Shown: positions 16,777-27,200 of the stretch, piece by piece | Numbering within the stretch: the first letter of the stretch is position 1 | Layout: each line of letters opens with the position of its first letter | Assembly (NCBI GenBank): GCA_024509075.1 | Contig: JAKROC010000002.1 | Span: 1-64,000 of the forward strand | From: Endozoicomonas sp. | GTDB taxonomy: Bacteria > Pseudomonadota > Gammaproteobacteria > Pseudomonadales > Endozoicomonadaceae | DNA length: 64,000 nt | Direction: 5' to 3' | Position numbers and translations under genes: made by a program | Notes under the pieces: model-generated | Databases searched by the model: none | Told to the model about the DNA's origin: nothing | The model's input: only the letters and a program-made list of their open reading frames with translations

Positions 16777-18815
16777 TGATGTTCACCCTGACTTATACTC
16801 CCGACGCTTACCGGATTGCAAACAACTTGCAACTCGGTGGCAATGGTTTGTATGAGAGTCGCCCTGGTTTTTTTCAAGTGGTCAGCGATAACATCAACCG
16901 CGCCATCGGCTGGAACGATGCTTGCTTAATGGAAATTTTCGGTGGGGTGTATGTTTGGCATGGGGGTATTTTTGAAGCCATTAAAGACGCCACCGGCCAA
17001 CTTCTTACCGCTAATTTAAAATTCAGTGGAACTCGCTTTCAGGGTTTGCAGAGTCTGGGCAACCGGGAAGAGCGTATTTATATCGGCAATGGTAAAAGTC
17101 TGTATTACTTGCACCGTAAGGTGATTGCCGGGGGTAATGTCACTGCTATTGAACTGACCCCGAAAACTGTTGAATTGCTGGTCAATACTATTTATCAGCT
17201 GAGTGCCATTATCGAACCGGCCTGGGCGCTGAATAAGGCGATAACCTGGACAAGTTCGGATAATGGCATTGTCTCGGTGGATGATGCTGGAACGGCCACG
17301 GGTCTGAAGCCGGGCAATGCCATTATTACTGCCACCACGGAAGATGGCGGCTTTTCTGATTCTTGCACGTTGACAGTAACGCCTTATGTTGTGACAACGG
17401 GCATTACTATGGCGCCGACAGTTCTAACGTTGAAAATTGATGAAGAGCAGCGGCTGACCTGGCAGGTGTTACCGGAAGAGGCTACGGATACCGATATTTA
17501 CTGGCTGGTTGATGATACCGCTATCTGTTTGGTGAAAGAGTGGGGCGCGGTGATCGGGCTAAGTGAAGGGGTAACGGTGGTCCGTTGTCGAACTAAAAAG
17601 GGGCATTTTGAAGCGCAATGCCGGGTATCAGTGGTTCTGGAGCAAGAGACTCAAACCGTTGCCGGTCGATCGATGACTGCTGTCGGCTATCAGCCCGCTG
17701 GCGGTACGCCACGGAATAAAACGACAGTGCAGTTTTATGAGGCGGTGTTTTTTGAGAATGAATTTCTTGATGATGATAATCAGCCTTTTGCTTTGCCCAA
17801 GGCGCAATTTGTTGCAACCTGGCGTAACCGGATCTGGGCTGGCGATGGTACGCATATTATTTATCATTGTCAGAATGACAAGCCGCACCACTGGGAGCCG
17901 CTGGATGCCATCGCCATTCAGGGTGGCTATCAGAGCGGTGTGACCGGGCTTTGTCCGTTTGGCAATAAGTTGATGGTGTCGACTCCGGAGAGTCTTTGGC
18001 AGATTGTTGGGGACAGTCCGTATAATTGGGAGTTCCAGACGGTTGTTACCGGGCAGGGGGCTGTTAATGACCGGGCAATGGTGTCTGACGGGCATCGTCT
18101 GTTTTACCTGGACTGGCATGGGGTTTATCAGTTGGGGCAAACGGCTCCGTTAAGTGAAGCGATTGCTGAGGCGTTTTACAGTCCAGATTTTGAGGCGCAG
18201 ATTATTCTTGATGCTCAAGGTGAGTATCTTTATCTGTTGATTCAGCAACGGCTGTTTGTGCTGAATACCTGGGCCGGCGGCTGGGGTGAGATTTTGCACC
18301 CGGTTCCCAGTAATACCGCCATTAAGGGGCTGATACTGATTGGCGGGCAGGTGGCCATGTATGGTGAAAGTGGTTTGTGGATTATGGGCAGTCAGTATAC
18401 GCCGGATGTCTGGTTTCAGTCGGGTATGCTGGAATGGGGCAAGCGGGCCCCGGTTGTCAGTACTATTCGGACTTGGCCGGTGCAACCTAATCATTATGGG
18501 ATGGCCAGTCTGAACCGGATGTATGTTTCGGTGGAGGGGTTTTATCAGGGTAGTACGGTGTATTCTGTATACCCTGGGGAAAATCAGTCTGAACTGGCCA
18601 GTCAGGAGTTTAAAAACTGGTTGCATTCGCCTCGGGAGATTTTGATTCGTCAGGAGCCTTTGCAAGTGATTTGCAGTGAGCAGAGTCAGCGGGTTTATTT
18701 GGAGGCGCCTCTGGAGGTGAGCGGGCCGCAGTTTGAACATCAGTTAATGTCTTGCGGGTATGTGCGGTATCACCGGTTTGATCCGGTTTACTTCTTTACG
18801 GAGCGGCGGAAATGA
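16776..18815 (+). CDS. Propeller-like tail protein with two Big_2 domains
   Basis: 679 residues from ATG 16776 (a TTG and a second ATG flank it). The N- and C-terminal parts contain repeated short beta motifs such as RIYIGNGKSLYYL, KLMVSTPESLWQIVGD and RLFYLDWHGVYQLG, resembling beta-propeller tail hub or stabilisation proteins of the P22 gp10 kind. Two bacterial Ig-like (Big_2) domains are inserted at about 120-199 (ITWTSSDNGIVSVDDAGTA) and 208-288. Such domains often bind cell-surface carbohydrate. The function in the tail tube or hub is inferred. Confidence 0.68.
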   Translation: MMFTLTYTPDAYRIANNLQLGGNGLYESRPGFFQVVSDNINRAIGWNDACLMEIFGGVYVWHGGIFEAIKDATGQLLTANLKFSGTRFQGLQSLGNREERIYIGNGKSLYYLHRKVIAGGNVTAIELTPKTVELLVNTIYQLSAIIEPAWALNKAITWTSSDNGIVSVDDAGTATGLKPGNAIITATTEDGGFSDSCTLTVTPYVVTTGITMAPTVLTLKIDEEQRLTWQVLPEEATDTDIYWLVDDTAICLVKEWGAVIGLSEGVTVVRCRTKKGHFEAQCRVSVVLEQETQTVAGRSMTAVGYQPAGGTPRNKTTVQFYEAVFFENEFLDDDNQPFALPKAQFVATWRNRIWAGDGTHIIYHCQNDKPHHWEPLDAIAIQGGYQSGVTGLCPFGNKLMVSTPESLWQIVGDSPYNWEFQTVVTGQGAVNDRAMVSDGHRLFYLDWHGVYQLGQTAPLSEAIAEAFYSPDFEAQIILDAQGEYLYLLIQQRLFVLNTWAGGWGEILHPVPSNTAIKGLILIGGQVAMYGESGLWIMGSQYTPDVWFQSGMLEWGKRAPVVSTIRTWPVQPNHYGMASLNRMYVSVEGFYQGSTVYSVYPGENQSELASQEFKNWLHSPREILIRQEPLQVICSEQSQRVYLEAPLEVSGPQFEHQLMSCGYVRYHRFDPVYFFTERRK

Positions 18816-19360
18816 GCGGCGTTATCATTGAGCCTTTTACCAGCATTGAAGCGGCGGAACGGAATTTTCAGCGGTTGAATGAGGCGGTTGTGGCGCTGCA
18901 AGGCGGCTCTATTGCTATCGAAAATGTTGAGGGTTATGAAAACCTGGCGACCAAGAATGATCTGGCTGCCGGTATGGATGAAGTGCGAGACGAGTGTCAA
19001 TATGCCGTTGGTGATGTGCATATTACTGAAGACCCGTTAAACCCAAAAGATAAGCTGGGTTATGGTGAGTGGCTGTTGATCAGCCAGGGGCGTTGTCTGG
19101 TGGGTATTGATGATGCCGAGCCGGGGGATCAGGATTTTCAGACGCCCGGGCAGATGGGGGGGGCCAAAACTCACAGGTTGACTATTGATGAAATGCCCAG
19201 TCACAGCCATCAATACAGAAATCCAATGGGTCATGGTTTATCTGGTCATCAATACTCAGACCATAGTGGTTGGGATCAAACGTCAGCAGTTGGTGGTGAT
19301 CAGCCGCACAATAATATGCAACCGTATTATTGTGTGTTTATTTGGAGGCGCACTGAATGA
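18812..19360 (+). CDS. Tail collar-type protein
   Basis: 182 residues, overlapping the preceding gene by four bases. The C-terminal half has the collar/fibre-tip signature EMPSHSHQYRNPMGHG and ends QPYYCVFIWRRTE, common in phage collar and receptor-binding tips. The N-terminal part is helical (ERNFQRLNEAVVALQGG) and may trimerise. It probably forms a second, short fibre or a tip. Confidence 0.68.
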   Translation: MSGVIIEPFTSIEAAERNFQRLNEAVVALQGGSIAIENVEGYENLATKNDLAAGMDEVRDECQYAVGDVHITEDPLNPKDKLGYGEWLLISQGRCLVGIDDAEPGDQDFQTPGQMGGAKTHRLTIDEMPSHSHQYRNPMGHGLSGHQYSDHSGWDQTSAVGGDQPHNNMQPYYCVFIWRRTE

Positions 19361-19587
19361 CGAAAGATCTTGAACTGATTCCACAAATCCGCTCTAAGCC
19401 GATTTTGCTCAAGGTGTTAGCTAATCAGCGTGTGATTATTAAACATGAGCTGGGCCGCGTTCCGGCTGGATGGCTGGTGATTGACAGCAATCGGCCTGTG
19501 AATGTCTGGCGAAGTGGTCCGATGGATAAAAAAGCAATTGAGCTGATCGCTGACCAGAACGCTGATATTACGTTGGTATTGTTATGA
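19357..19587 (+). CDS. Small structural-module protein
   Basis: 76 residues, predicted beta-rich: ILLKVLANQRVIIKHELG, VPAGWLVIDSNRPVNVWRSG. Proteins of this type recur beside tail-fibre genes in phages, but the role is unknown. It overlaps both neighbours by four bases. Confidence 0.55.
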   Translation: MTKDLELIPQIRSKPILLKVLANQRVIIKHELGRVPAGWLVIDSNRPVNVWRSGPMDKKAIELIADQNADITLVLL

Positions 19588-20147
19588 CTCGCAAAGCAGC
19601 CTCTCAGACTGAAACCAAAAATGATCAATCAAACAATGGTTCAATTACTGATTTTATTGACCTAGATCAGTTGGATGCACCTTACGTTGCGCCAGGGGTG
19701 TTGATTGATTCGCCCCTTGTCGCAGATTTGACCAACTCGGTCACCAGTTTGTGGCCGGGTAACCCTCCGATCAGGATTGGCAGTTTTTATTTTGACCTGA
19801 ACCGGCTGGATGTGGCTGCCGGTGAGCCTGGCTTGTTGGGTAATTTGTGTGAAAATTTTGTGTTTGAACGTGTGGATTTGCACTTGTTGTCTGTGCCAGA
19901 TGCGGACTGGAATTTTGATGTTGAGTTGTCTGATACCAGGTTTCTGGCCGGTTTTCATGGTGATGGTTTAGACAATGAGGTGATTTGTCATGGTATGAGT
20001 TGTGAGGGGCATATTCATATCAATACGATTCTGCCTGGCACTCTTCTGAGTAACGAACGGGTTTATTTGCGCCCTAATTGTTCTGTACCTACAAATGGTA
20101 GAATGTTGTTGTCGTTTATTGGCTATCTGATTGAGCCTTGGCGGTAG
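19584..20147 (+). CDS. Hypothetical virion protein
   Basis: 187 residues, not recognised. A polar N-terminus of about 35 residues is followed by a beta-rich domain (WPGNPPIRIGSFYFDLNRLD, WNFDVELSDTRFLAGFHG) with several Cys residues (CENFVF, CHGMSCEGHIH, RPNCSVP). The Cys/His group at about residues 130-140 could bind metal. A seven-base-period inverted repeat follows immediately. Confidence 0.5.
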   Translation: MTRKAASQTETKNDQSNNGSITDFIDLDQLDAPYVAPGVLIDSPLVADLTNSVTSLWPGNPPIRIGSFYFDLNRLDVAAGEPGLLGNLCENFVFERVDLHLLSVPDADWNFDVELSDTRFLAGFHGDGLDNEVICHGMSCEGHIHINTILPGTLLSNERVYLRPNCSVPTNGRMLLSFIGYLIEPWR

Positions 20148-20151
20148 GCAA

Positions 20152-20207
20152 GAATAGTGAATGGGGAATAGTTAATAGCAATTCCCTATTAACCATTAAC
20201 TATTCAC
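20152..20207. repeat. Eight-unit seven-base-period palindromic tract
   Basis: Eight consecutive heptads: GAATAGT, GAATGGG, GAATAGT, TAATAGC, AATTCCC, TATTAAC, CATTAAC, TATTCAC. The first half is approximately the reverse complement of the second, so it can fold into a hairpin. It fills most of the only sizeable gap in this part of the late operon. Confidence 0.8.
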
Positions 20208-20219
20208 AAGGGTTTAACT

Positions 20220-20687
20220 ATGAACATTCCGGCAAATGAGATTTATGATCTGATCAGGCATCACAGTGGCTACGGCCACCGACATATTCCTGATGATGTG
20301 TTGCGGTCGTTTATTCAGTTTGAAGTTGATTCTGGCCGATGGGCTGGGACTCGTAATACTGATACTGGTGACGTTACGGGCTGGATCAGTTGGTATAACC
20401 TGGATGCGGACAGTCTGGCTCTGGTGAAAGAGTACGGCTTGCCTGGCTGTTATCAGAACAAGATTTCTCTGAATACTGGTGCTCATTGTTATATCAGTAA
20501 TGTTGTCGTGAAAGAGGGGCAGCCTAAAGAGACTTTCCGGTTGTTGTGGAATTTGGCTTGTCAGCAGAATCGGGAAGCTCAAACGATGAATGCTCATTTG
20601 TGTAATCGGCCCGGGGGGAAGTTGCACTGGCGGTGGTTTAGCAAGCCGAATGTGCACCGGTCACAGTTTCAGGAGGCGGCGGTATGA
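20220..20687 (+). CDS. Hypothetical, possibly acyltransferase-like
   Basis: 155 residues. The region YISNVVVKEGQPKETFRLLWNLACQQNRE and the ending GGKLHWRWFSKP resemble, in layout, GNAT/RTX-activating acyltransferase-like proteins found among phage virion genes, but no catalytic signature can be confirmed by eye. It lies at the head of a run of genes that are probably ejected proteins, and overlaps the next by four bases. Confidence 0.45.
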   Translation: MNIPANEIYDLIRHHSGYGHRHIPDDVLRSFIQFEVDSGRWAGTRNTDTGDVTGWISWYNLDADSLALVKEYGLPGCYQNKISLNTGAHCYISNVVVKEGQPKETFRLLWNLACQQNREAQTMNAHLCNRPGGKLHWRWFSKPNVHRSQFQEAAV

Positions 20688-21223
20688 GTCTTGGCGGCGG
20701 CAAAAATGAATCTTCCAGTCAAAGTACCAGCAGGCCAACGACGCCGGAGGAATTGCAAGGGTATTTTAATAATTTAAATCAGTTGTCTGGCGGTAAGTTG
20801 GGCAGTTGGGCGTCGTCTGGCTCTGCTCAAACGCAGTACAATCCGTTGAGTCAGGCGCAGTTGGAAGCGATCGGCGGCGCTGGCGCCACCCGGCAGGCTG
20901 AGGTGGATCTGGCCCTGGCAGATCAGCAAGAGAAGATTGCGGCTAACAGTGCCATGACGTATGCACAGCAGCAGCAGGCTAATCAGAATGCGTTTGAATC
21001 GGCCATGACTCAGAAAGACGCTATCAATAAGGAGGTGGAGGCGGCTATGACTGGCCTGGCGAGTCAGGAGGCGATGCGCGAGTATCAGGCTAATCTGGCT
21101 AATGCGGGGCTGACTGCTAAAGACTTGGCACTGTTGAGTCAGATTTATTTTGGTGGCAAGGGGCAGCACAGTAGTGGTCAGACTAGCGGTAGTGGCTTTA
21201 ATGCAAGAATAGGGCTTGGCTAA
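20684..21223 (+). CDS. Probable internal/ejection protein
   Basis: 179 residues. Gly/Ser-rich start (MSLGGGKNESSSQSTS), a long Gln/Ala-rich helical middle (about 80-145), and a Gly/Ser-rich end. This composition is usual for small internal virion proteins of podoviruses that leave the capsid with the DNA. Its neighbours up to 29349 have the same character. Confidence 0.55.
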   Translation: MSLGGGKNESSSQSTSRPTTPEELQGYFNNLNQLSGGKLGSWASSGSAQTQYNPLSQAQLEAIGGAGATRQAEVDLALADQQEKIAANSAMTYAQQQQANQNAFESAMTQKDAINKEVEAAMTGLASQEAMREYQANLANAGLTAKDLALLSQIYFGGKGQHSSGQTSGSGFNARIGLG

Positions 21224-21600
21224 TGAGCAGTTTTTTTGATTTGTATCAGAATCAGGAAAAACAGAAAAAAATACTTCCGCAATGGTATCAGGATAGTGCT
21301 GTTGGTCAGTTTGCCCGGCAGTCGCAGGATCGGGCTAATCAATGGTTTGGTCATGTGGTGGGTGACCAGGCGCAGCAATACGCTGATACGTTGAAAAAAC
21401 AGGGGCAGGACTGGTTTTTGCAAACTCCGGTTGGCCAGGGTGTCGATGATTTTTATTCTGGTTTTTTTTCATCGAAAAAACGGGCTTTTGATGATTATCA
21501 GCAAAGGTATAAAAGTCAGTTAAGTTCTATGTATGACAGTTATCAGCAGGCAGGTACAAAGATGGCCAATGATGCTTTGAAAAACATGGGAGTAAAATAA
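21223..21600 (+). CDS. Probable internal virion protein
   Basis: 125 residues, Gln/Asp/Tyr-rich and helical (QDRANQWFGHVVGDQAQQYA; KKRAFDDYQQRYKSQLSSM). No membrane segment and no recognised family. The ATG overlaps the previous stop by one base and the next gene starts directly after its stop, so it is produced with the ejection-protein group. Confidence 0.55.
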   Translation: MSSFFDLYQNQEKQKKILPQWYQDSAVGQFARQSQDRANQWFGHVVGDQAQQYADTLKKQGQDWFLQTPVGQGVDDFYSGFFSSKKRAFDDYQQRYKSQLSSMYDSYQQAGTKMANDALKNMGVK

Positions 21601-23190
21601 ATGGCTGGCCAGCAGGATCGCAGTTTTCTTGAATCGTTTGGGCGCGTCATTGGCCAGTTGCCAATGGGGATTAAGTCGCCTTTGATGGAGAAAACCATTG
21701 AGTTGCAGCTGGCAAAAGAGAAAAGGCAACTGGATGAACAACTGGCCCGGCAACAGCTTGCTGTTGATCAGTTGGTTGAGTTAGAACGGCAAAAGAAGTT
21801 GGCTGCTGATTGGCAGAGAGAGTATGGCAATAAGCCGGAAGCGGACAGTTTGCATGGGCCTATCCCGAATTTTGGTAAGGCGGATCAGTTAAGGCTTTAT
21901 CAACAGTATGGCCAGGCAGGCTTGGACCCGGAGAAAGTTGCCGATGCCCAGCAGGCGGAACTGGCTGCTGATGCTTTTCGTCAGGGGCTGGCCAATGTTA
22001 CTAATCCGGCGGCGTTGGTCAATATCGGGATGGGCAAGGAGTATAAGCCTGTCGAGCTGGAAGGCGGTGTATTTTATAATCCTTACGATACGAAGAATTT
22101 TCACCTTGGCAGTACTCAAAAGCATCAGGCCGAGACTCAGCTGGTACAATCTGAGGCGGCTGAACAGGCATTAAGGCTGGCTAATATCAGGGCGTTAAAA
22201 GATCCGTTGATGCAGATTAATGCCACTGCTAATAAAGAGCTTGGGCAGCCTATTGAGTCTGAAGTGGAGGGCCCGGATGGGAATACTCACAAGGCGTTAA
22301 TTACGCAAGATAGCAGCGGTAATTATCGTTATGCGACGGTGACTGACTCTTCGGGTAAGCCGTTGGTGATTCCGCCGGAGGCGGTGGGCGGGGGTGACGG
22401 GCTGACTACTGACCAGAAAAATGTTAAATATTATTCTGGGCTTTGGGGCAAAACTGAGGCTGAAACTGCTGAAATTCTGAAAAGTAGATCGCTGTTTTCT
22501 GACGCGGGATTTCTTGAAGATCGGCTAGTGAAGAACGCCCAGGGCCCATATGGTATGAGAAATTCTGACAAGGAAATTTTAACTGCTACTTTTAATGATT
22601 TTAAGCGCGCTCGTTATGGCTCTGAGTTTCCGACACACTTTAAAAAGGAAATTGAACTTTCCAGAACTATGACGGATAAGGATAAAAAACAGTTAATTGC
22701 AGATATAGATAACTATAATCAGGAAGTGTTTGAAATGCAGTTGGCAGGACAAGTACCTGAACCCGTAGTCTCACCTACTGCACAAACGACAGTTCAGCCG
22801 GTGGTGACAACGGCAGTAAACAACGATGCACCGCCAGTAACACCAGCACCGGTTCAGCCTCAGCCGACTATGCCCGTCTTAAATACGGCGTCCGTTCCAG
22901 ATCTTATGCCAGAAACTCAACCGGTTCCTATTCCAGAATCCCAGCCGGTTGCACCACCGGTTCCTATTCCAGAACCGCCACCGGCCCCGGATTTTATGGC
23001 GTTTGCCGAAACCGTTATGACTAATGACAGCCCAGCTCAGATCAATGCTGCCTTGAAAAAACAGGGCTTTGATCTTTCGTCTCAGGCGATGAGTGCAATG
23101 GCTATTGACGCCATTAACCAAGGGGTCAGTATTCAGGATATTCAGCAACTTTATCAGTTGATTGGTATTTCCTGGGCACCGCAAGCATGA
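21601..23190 (+). CDS. Probable internal/ejection protein, Pro-rich C-terminal linker
   Basis: 529 residues. Helical N-terminal region (EKTIELQLAKEKRQLDEQLA and following), a globular middle, and from about residue 385 to 460 a Pro/Val/Gln-rich repetitive linker with PVPIPE motifs in several near-copies. The last 70 residues are helical (AQINAALKKQGFDLSSQAM). The coiled N-terminus and flexible linker fit an ejected or tail-interior protein. Overlaps the next gene by four bases. Confidence 0.55.
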   Translation: MAGQQDRSFLESFGRVIGQLPMGIKSPLMEKTIELQLAKEKRQLDEQLARQQLAVDQLVELERQKKLAADWQREYGNKPEADSLHGPIPNFGKADQLRLYQQYGQAGLDPEKVADAQQAELAADAFRQGLANVTNPAALVNIGMGKEYKPVELEGGVFYNPYDTKNFHLGSTQKHQAETQLVQSEAAEQALRLANIRALKDPLMQINATANKELGQPIESEVEGPDGNTHKALITQDSSGNYRYATVTDSSGKPLVIPPEAVGGGDGLTTDQKNVKYYSGLWGKTEAETAEILKSRSLFSDAGFLEDRLVKNAQGPYGMRNSDKEILTATFNDFKRARYGSEFPTHFKKEIELSRTMTDKDKKQLIADIDNYNQEVFEMQLAGQVPEPVVSPTAQTTVQPVVTTAVNNDAPPVTPAPVQPQPTMPVLNTASVPDLMPETQPVPIPESQPVAPPVPIPEPPPAPDFMAFAETVMTNDSPAQINAALKKQGFDLSSQAMSAMAIDAINQGVSIQDIQQLYQLIGISWAPQA

Positions 23191-24296
23191 ATATGTCTCA
23201 GCCCGATCCTGCCGGTTTGTTTGAGCCGTTGCAGCCAAAACAGCAATCGGTTGCCAGTAATTCTTCTGTGATTGCTCAGTTACAGAATCGTCCGGCTCCG
23301 GCAAATAGTCTGCCTACTGTTAATGTTGCTCCGCCACCTTCTGATCAGCCGGTGGTTGACCCTCAGCCTGCCAGCAATAATCCGATTGTTGCTTTGAGTC
23401 GGTCTGGCCAGTTGCAAGCGTTGCTGAAAGCTAAGGCTGAGCAATTGGCCAATCGGCCTGCACCGGCTAACCCGATTGTTGCATTGAGCAAGAATGGCGG
23501 CATTCGTCAGTTGTTGATTGCCAAGGAAGATCAGCAGTATCAGCAGGCTTTGGATGAGTGGAAACAGCCTGCAAAAATTGTGCCTTTGGCTGGCACTGGT
23601 TATTTAACCAAACAGTCTAAAGGACCGAAACCTGTACCTCCAGCCCGGGACTTTAACCAGATTGAGCAGGACTGGAGCCGGGGTGTTCAGGTTATTCGCC
23701 CTGCTGAGTTTGCTAATATTCTGAATTTGCTGGAAACCGGCAAGTTGTCGCCTGAGCAGGAGGCGCAAATTACTCAGCATGTTGAGCCGGTTTTAAACGA
23801 CGAGGGGCGTCAATATTTGCAGACTTCCCGCAGGACTCGGGACAAGTATTTAGCTATTCAGGCTGATTATGATGCTCAAATGACCAGTCAGGCAGCGTTG
23901 CGGGAAAAAGCAAAAACTGGCAGTGCACTAGACTGGGAGGCTGCCAGGCAAACGACAACGCCTGGCCAGGCTGAACAGTTTCGTGGTGCTGTGCGCGGGG
24001 CGTCGTTTGACTATGCGTTTGCCCCGGATGAGGATCGGTTAAATTCTGATAACCCGGAAGTGGTTGCCGAGGAACGAGCTAAGCGTCATTTCTACTTAAA
24101 TGAACAGAGTGAATACCCTATTTCCAGCATGGTTGGAAATATGATTGGTGCTACTGGAACTTTTATTCTTGCTATTAATGCCTATCGCTATGGAAAAATG
24201 GCCAAGGCGTTAATGCCCGGGCCGCCTTCTCAGGCGATTGCCAGTTTTATTGCCAGGGGGGGGGGCACCTGCAACGAATGCGGGTTTGATTGCTGA
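23187..24296 (+). CDS. N-terminal part of giant ejection protein, frameshifted at G10
   Basis: 369 residues as read here, but only about the first 356 look genuine. The frame passes a run of ten G (24256-24265) and then ends after a short Cys-rich stretch (TCNECGFDC) unlike the rest. With nine G, reading continues as IARGG-APATNAGL into the downstream 1,700-codon frame. The N-terminal part has Pro/Gln-rich repeats (RPAPANPIVALSKNGG occurs twice in variant form), a helical centre, and a hydrophobic segment near 314-335. Treat it together with 24238-29349 as one gene, either phase-variable or affected by a sequencing or assembly error. Confidence 0.75.
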   Translation: MNMSQPDPAGLFEPLQPKQQSVASNSSVIAQLQNRPAPANSLPTVNVAPPPSDQPVVDPQPASNNPIVALSRSGQLQALLKAKAEQLANRPAPANPIVALSKNGGIRQLLIAKEDQQYQQALDEWKQPAKIVPLAGTGYLTKQSKGPKPVPPARDFNQIEQDWSRGVQVIRPAEFANILNLLETGKLSPEQEAQITQHVEPVLNDEGRQYLQTSRRTRDKYLAIQADYDAQMTSQAALREKAKTGSALDWEAARQTTTPGQAEQFRGAVRGASFDYAFAPDEDRLNSDNPEVVAEERAKRHFYLNEQSEYPISSMVGNMIGATGTFILAINAYRYGKMAKALMPGPPSQAIASFIARGGGTCNECGFDC

Positions 24297-27200
24297 AGGT
24301 GCCGGTTATGGCCTGGGTAGTGGTTTTGTTCGCAGGCCGCAAGGCGCGGAAGATATGACTGTGCAAGAAAACTTGTCTGCCAGGGTTGAGCAGGCGGGTA
24401 CAGAAGCGGCGTTGAGTGCACTGGGCGATGTTGCTTTAACTAAGGGTGTTCAGTTAGCAATGCGGCCTTTTGCCTGGACTGGTAATAAGGTCTCTGGCGC
24501 AGTTAACTCGGTGGTGAAAAATTATGAAAAGCAGGGGCTGGATAAATCTGCCAGGGATCTTGGCTATCAGGATTTTGATGAGTTTGCTGATGCCGCTACT
24601 GAGATTATTACTGATGAAACTGGCTCTCGCATTCGTCTGAAATCTGAAGTTTTAAATGGGTTGTCTGATGAGGATCGTATCAAAGCGGGGGGGTTGTTGA
24701 ATCGTATTAACCCGGAAGATGCTTCGGGATCTGGCGTTGTTTCTGATTCCGGGGTTTCTTCATCCAGAGCAGCTGAGGATATTGTTGATGAAACCCAACT
24801 CCCTGTACTTAAGTCAGACTCAGAACAAAGTGGTTCCTTTATTCCCGCATCGTCAACAGCAACCGAAGCGGCTGAGGCAACGGTGCAAGGGGCTGAACGA
24901 TCTGCAACGGGCCAGGCTGAGGCGGTTGCTTCGGGGGGTAGCGAATCCGCTGTAGCTGGCAGGTTTAAGGAGTTGCCAGTTATTGAAACACCGTTGTCTG
25001 AATTATCGTTGAGTCAGGATGTACCGCAATTTAAATCCGGGGCCAGTGAAACGGGGGTTGTGGAACCTTTGACCGGTACGTTTGATCGTCGGGGGGTTGG
25101 TGCTATTCAGGTCTGGGTAAGAAGTGATGGCCGTAAGGAGGTGATCAGCGGCAGGCATCGGCTGGACTTGGCTCAAAGAAGTGGTGAAGAAACTATACCG
25201 GCACAGTATTATTACGAAAGTGAAGGGTTTACAAAAGAAGATGCTGCTATTCTTGATGCCCTGCTAAATATCAGAGATGAAAAGGGAAAGGTAAAAGATT
25301 ATGTCGACTACATCCAGGGAACCCGGCTTACCGAAGAAGAGGCTATCGCAGAAGGAATTTTGGGACGCGCAATGGGCCAACGGGCTTACACGATCGCAAC
25401 TGAGGGATCGGAAACGCTTATTACCGCCCATCGAAATGATCGACTTACCGATGAAGGCGCCGCAAGAATCGCCCATGCAGCCCCCGGAAACGAACGACTC
25501 CAGTCTGTAGGCATTAAGGCAATAGAGGACGGTAAGCCGATTGTGGTTGCCGAAAATATGGTTAAGGCGGTGCGCTCTATGTCGGGCGACACCGGCCCCA
25601 CCGGTTCCATGGATATGTTCGGTTTTGATGACAGTGCCATCAAAGAAGCCGAGCTGTTGGCCAGGCAGGCGGGCCGTAAGCAAGATGACATTCAGAAGAC
25701 TCTTTCTGCGGTAAAGGGCGCTTCAAAAAATCCTACTTTGGCAGCAAAAGAGGGCGTTGATATTCACGATCCGGACGCTCTTAAACTTCGTATTGCTGAG
25801 CTTGAAGCGCAAAAAGAAGCCTGGCGCAACTGGCATACTAATCCGGCTATGGTTGATGAGTTGCGGGCTGATTTGGGGTTGCCGCCTGCTTTGAGAAATG
25901 CGGAACCTGAACCGGATTTGATGGCCAACACGCTGGAGGCGGTGCCGGAAAATCAGGGCGGGTTTTTTGATAAGTTTGATTTGACTCAGCCGACTGCCAG
26001 GGAGCTTGAAGCCCGGGATGTAGCCAGGCAGGAAGCAGTAACCCGGGGGCAGCAGGAGCAAGCGGCTCTCGATGCCAGGGCAAAAGCGGATGCTGAGCTT
26101 GATGATTTTGAGTTGGGGATTCAGGGAAGTGGCCAGGATGTTTTGGCGCGGCAAAGTGATTTGCTTGCTGCAAATGGGCAAATGGGCGGGGAGCAACACT
26201 CTGCACAAGCTGGCTTGAAATCTGGGGATAAAACCGGGGGGAATGGCGGTAGTTTGCAAGAGGCGGTGCCTGCGGGAACTCAATTATTTGATGTTACGTC
26301 TGGCTTTGCCATGGCTGCTCGTAAGGTTTCTGATATTTTGCATCTGAATCCTGGTGGTGCTGTTGGTGGTGCTGTCTATGGGGGTATTGCCGGGGGCGAT
26401 GCGACGGAAAAGCGTTATACACCACAATGGTGGTTAAATTCTGTAATGGGTGCCCTTGGCGGGGCTATGGCCGGATCTTATGGTTTGACAAAAGTAAAAA
26501 CGACAAGGGTAGGTGGTAAAACGTTACTTGGTGACCGAAGCTGGGCCATGCAATCCATGGACTTTCTGGCAGACAAAATTAGTAAGTTGCCGGGGTTTGG
26601 TTCTGGCGATAAAGATATTAAGCCTTTGAAAAAACAGCAACAATTATTGAAGGCTTTGTTGAAGCGGCAAGCGGAAAAGGCAGGGCAGTATTTGCTGGAT
26701 AACTTTACGCCCAGTCAACGGGCCACTATGGCTGACTTGATTGAACAACGGGGTATTATTGCTGAAGGTAATTTGCTGCATCGCCAAGCGCAGGAGTTGG
26801 ATGAGTTTATCTCTTTTACCAGCGATAAAATGAAAGAGTTGGGTATGTTGGATGAGTCCATAGAGACGGGCGCCTATTTGCATCGTTACTATGCCAAAGA
26901 TTTGGGTATTACTGGTTTAATGCGCGGTTTAATGCCTGGCGGCAGGACTATGAGTGGCAGTTGGAGCAGGCGTCGAGGAACTCAGGAGGTGTTTGACCGG
27001 CGCTATATGTCGCAAAGTATGCGCGATACTCTGGATGAAGTGCAAAATTTGATTGTTGAGCGGGATAAATTAAAGAAAAAAGCGGGTGATTTGATTGGGG
27101 ACGATACGCAAAATCGGATTGATGAGATCAATGCTCAATTAAAATCGTTGCAATCTATTGAGTTCAGGGAGTATCTGGCCATGGAAAATGGTCAGATGAA

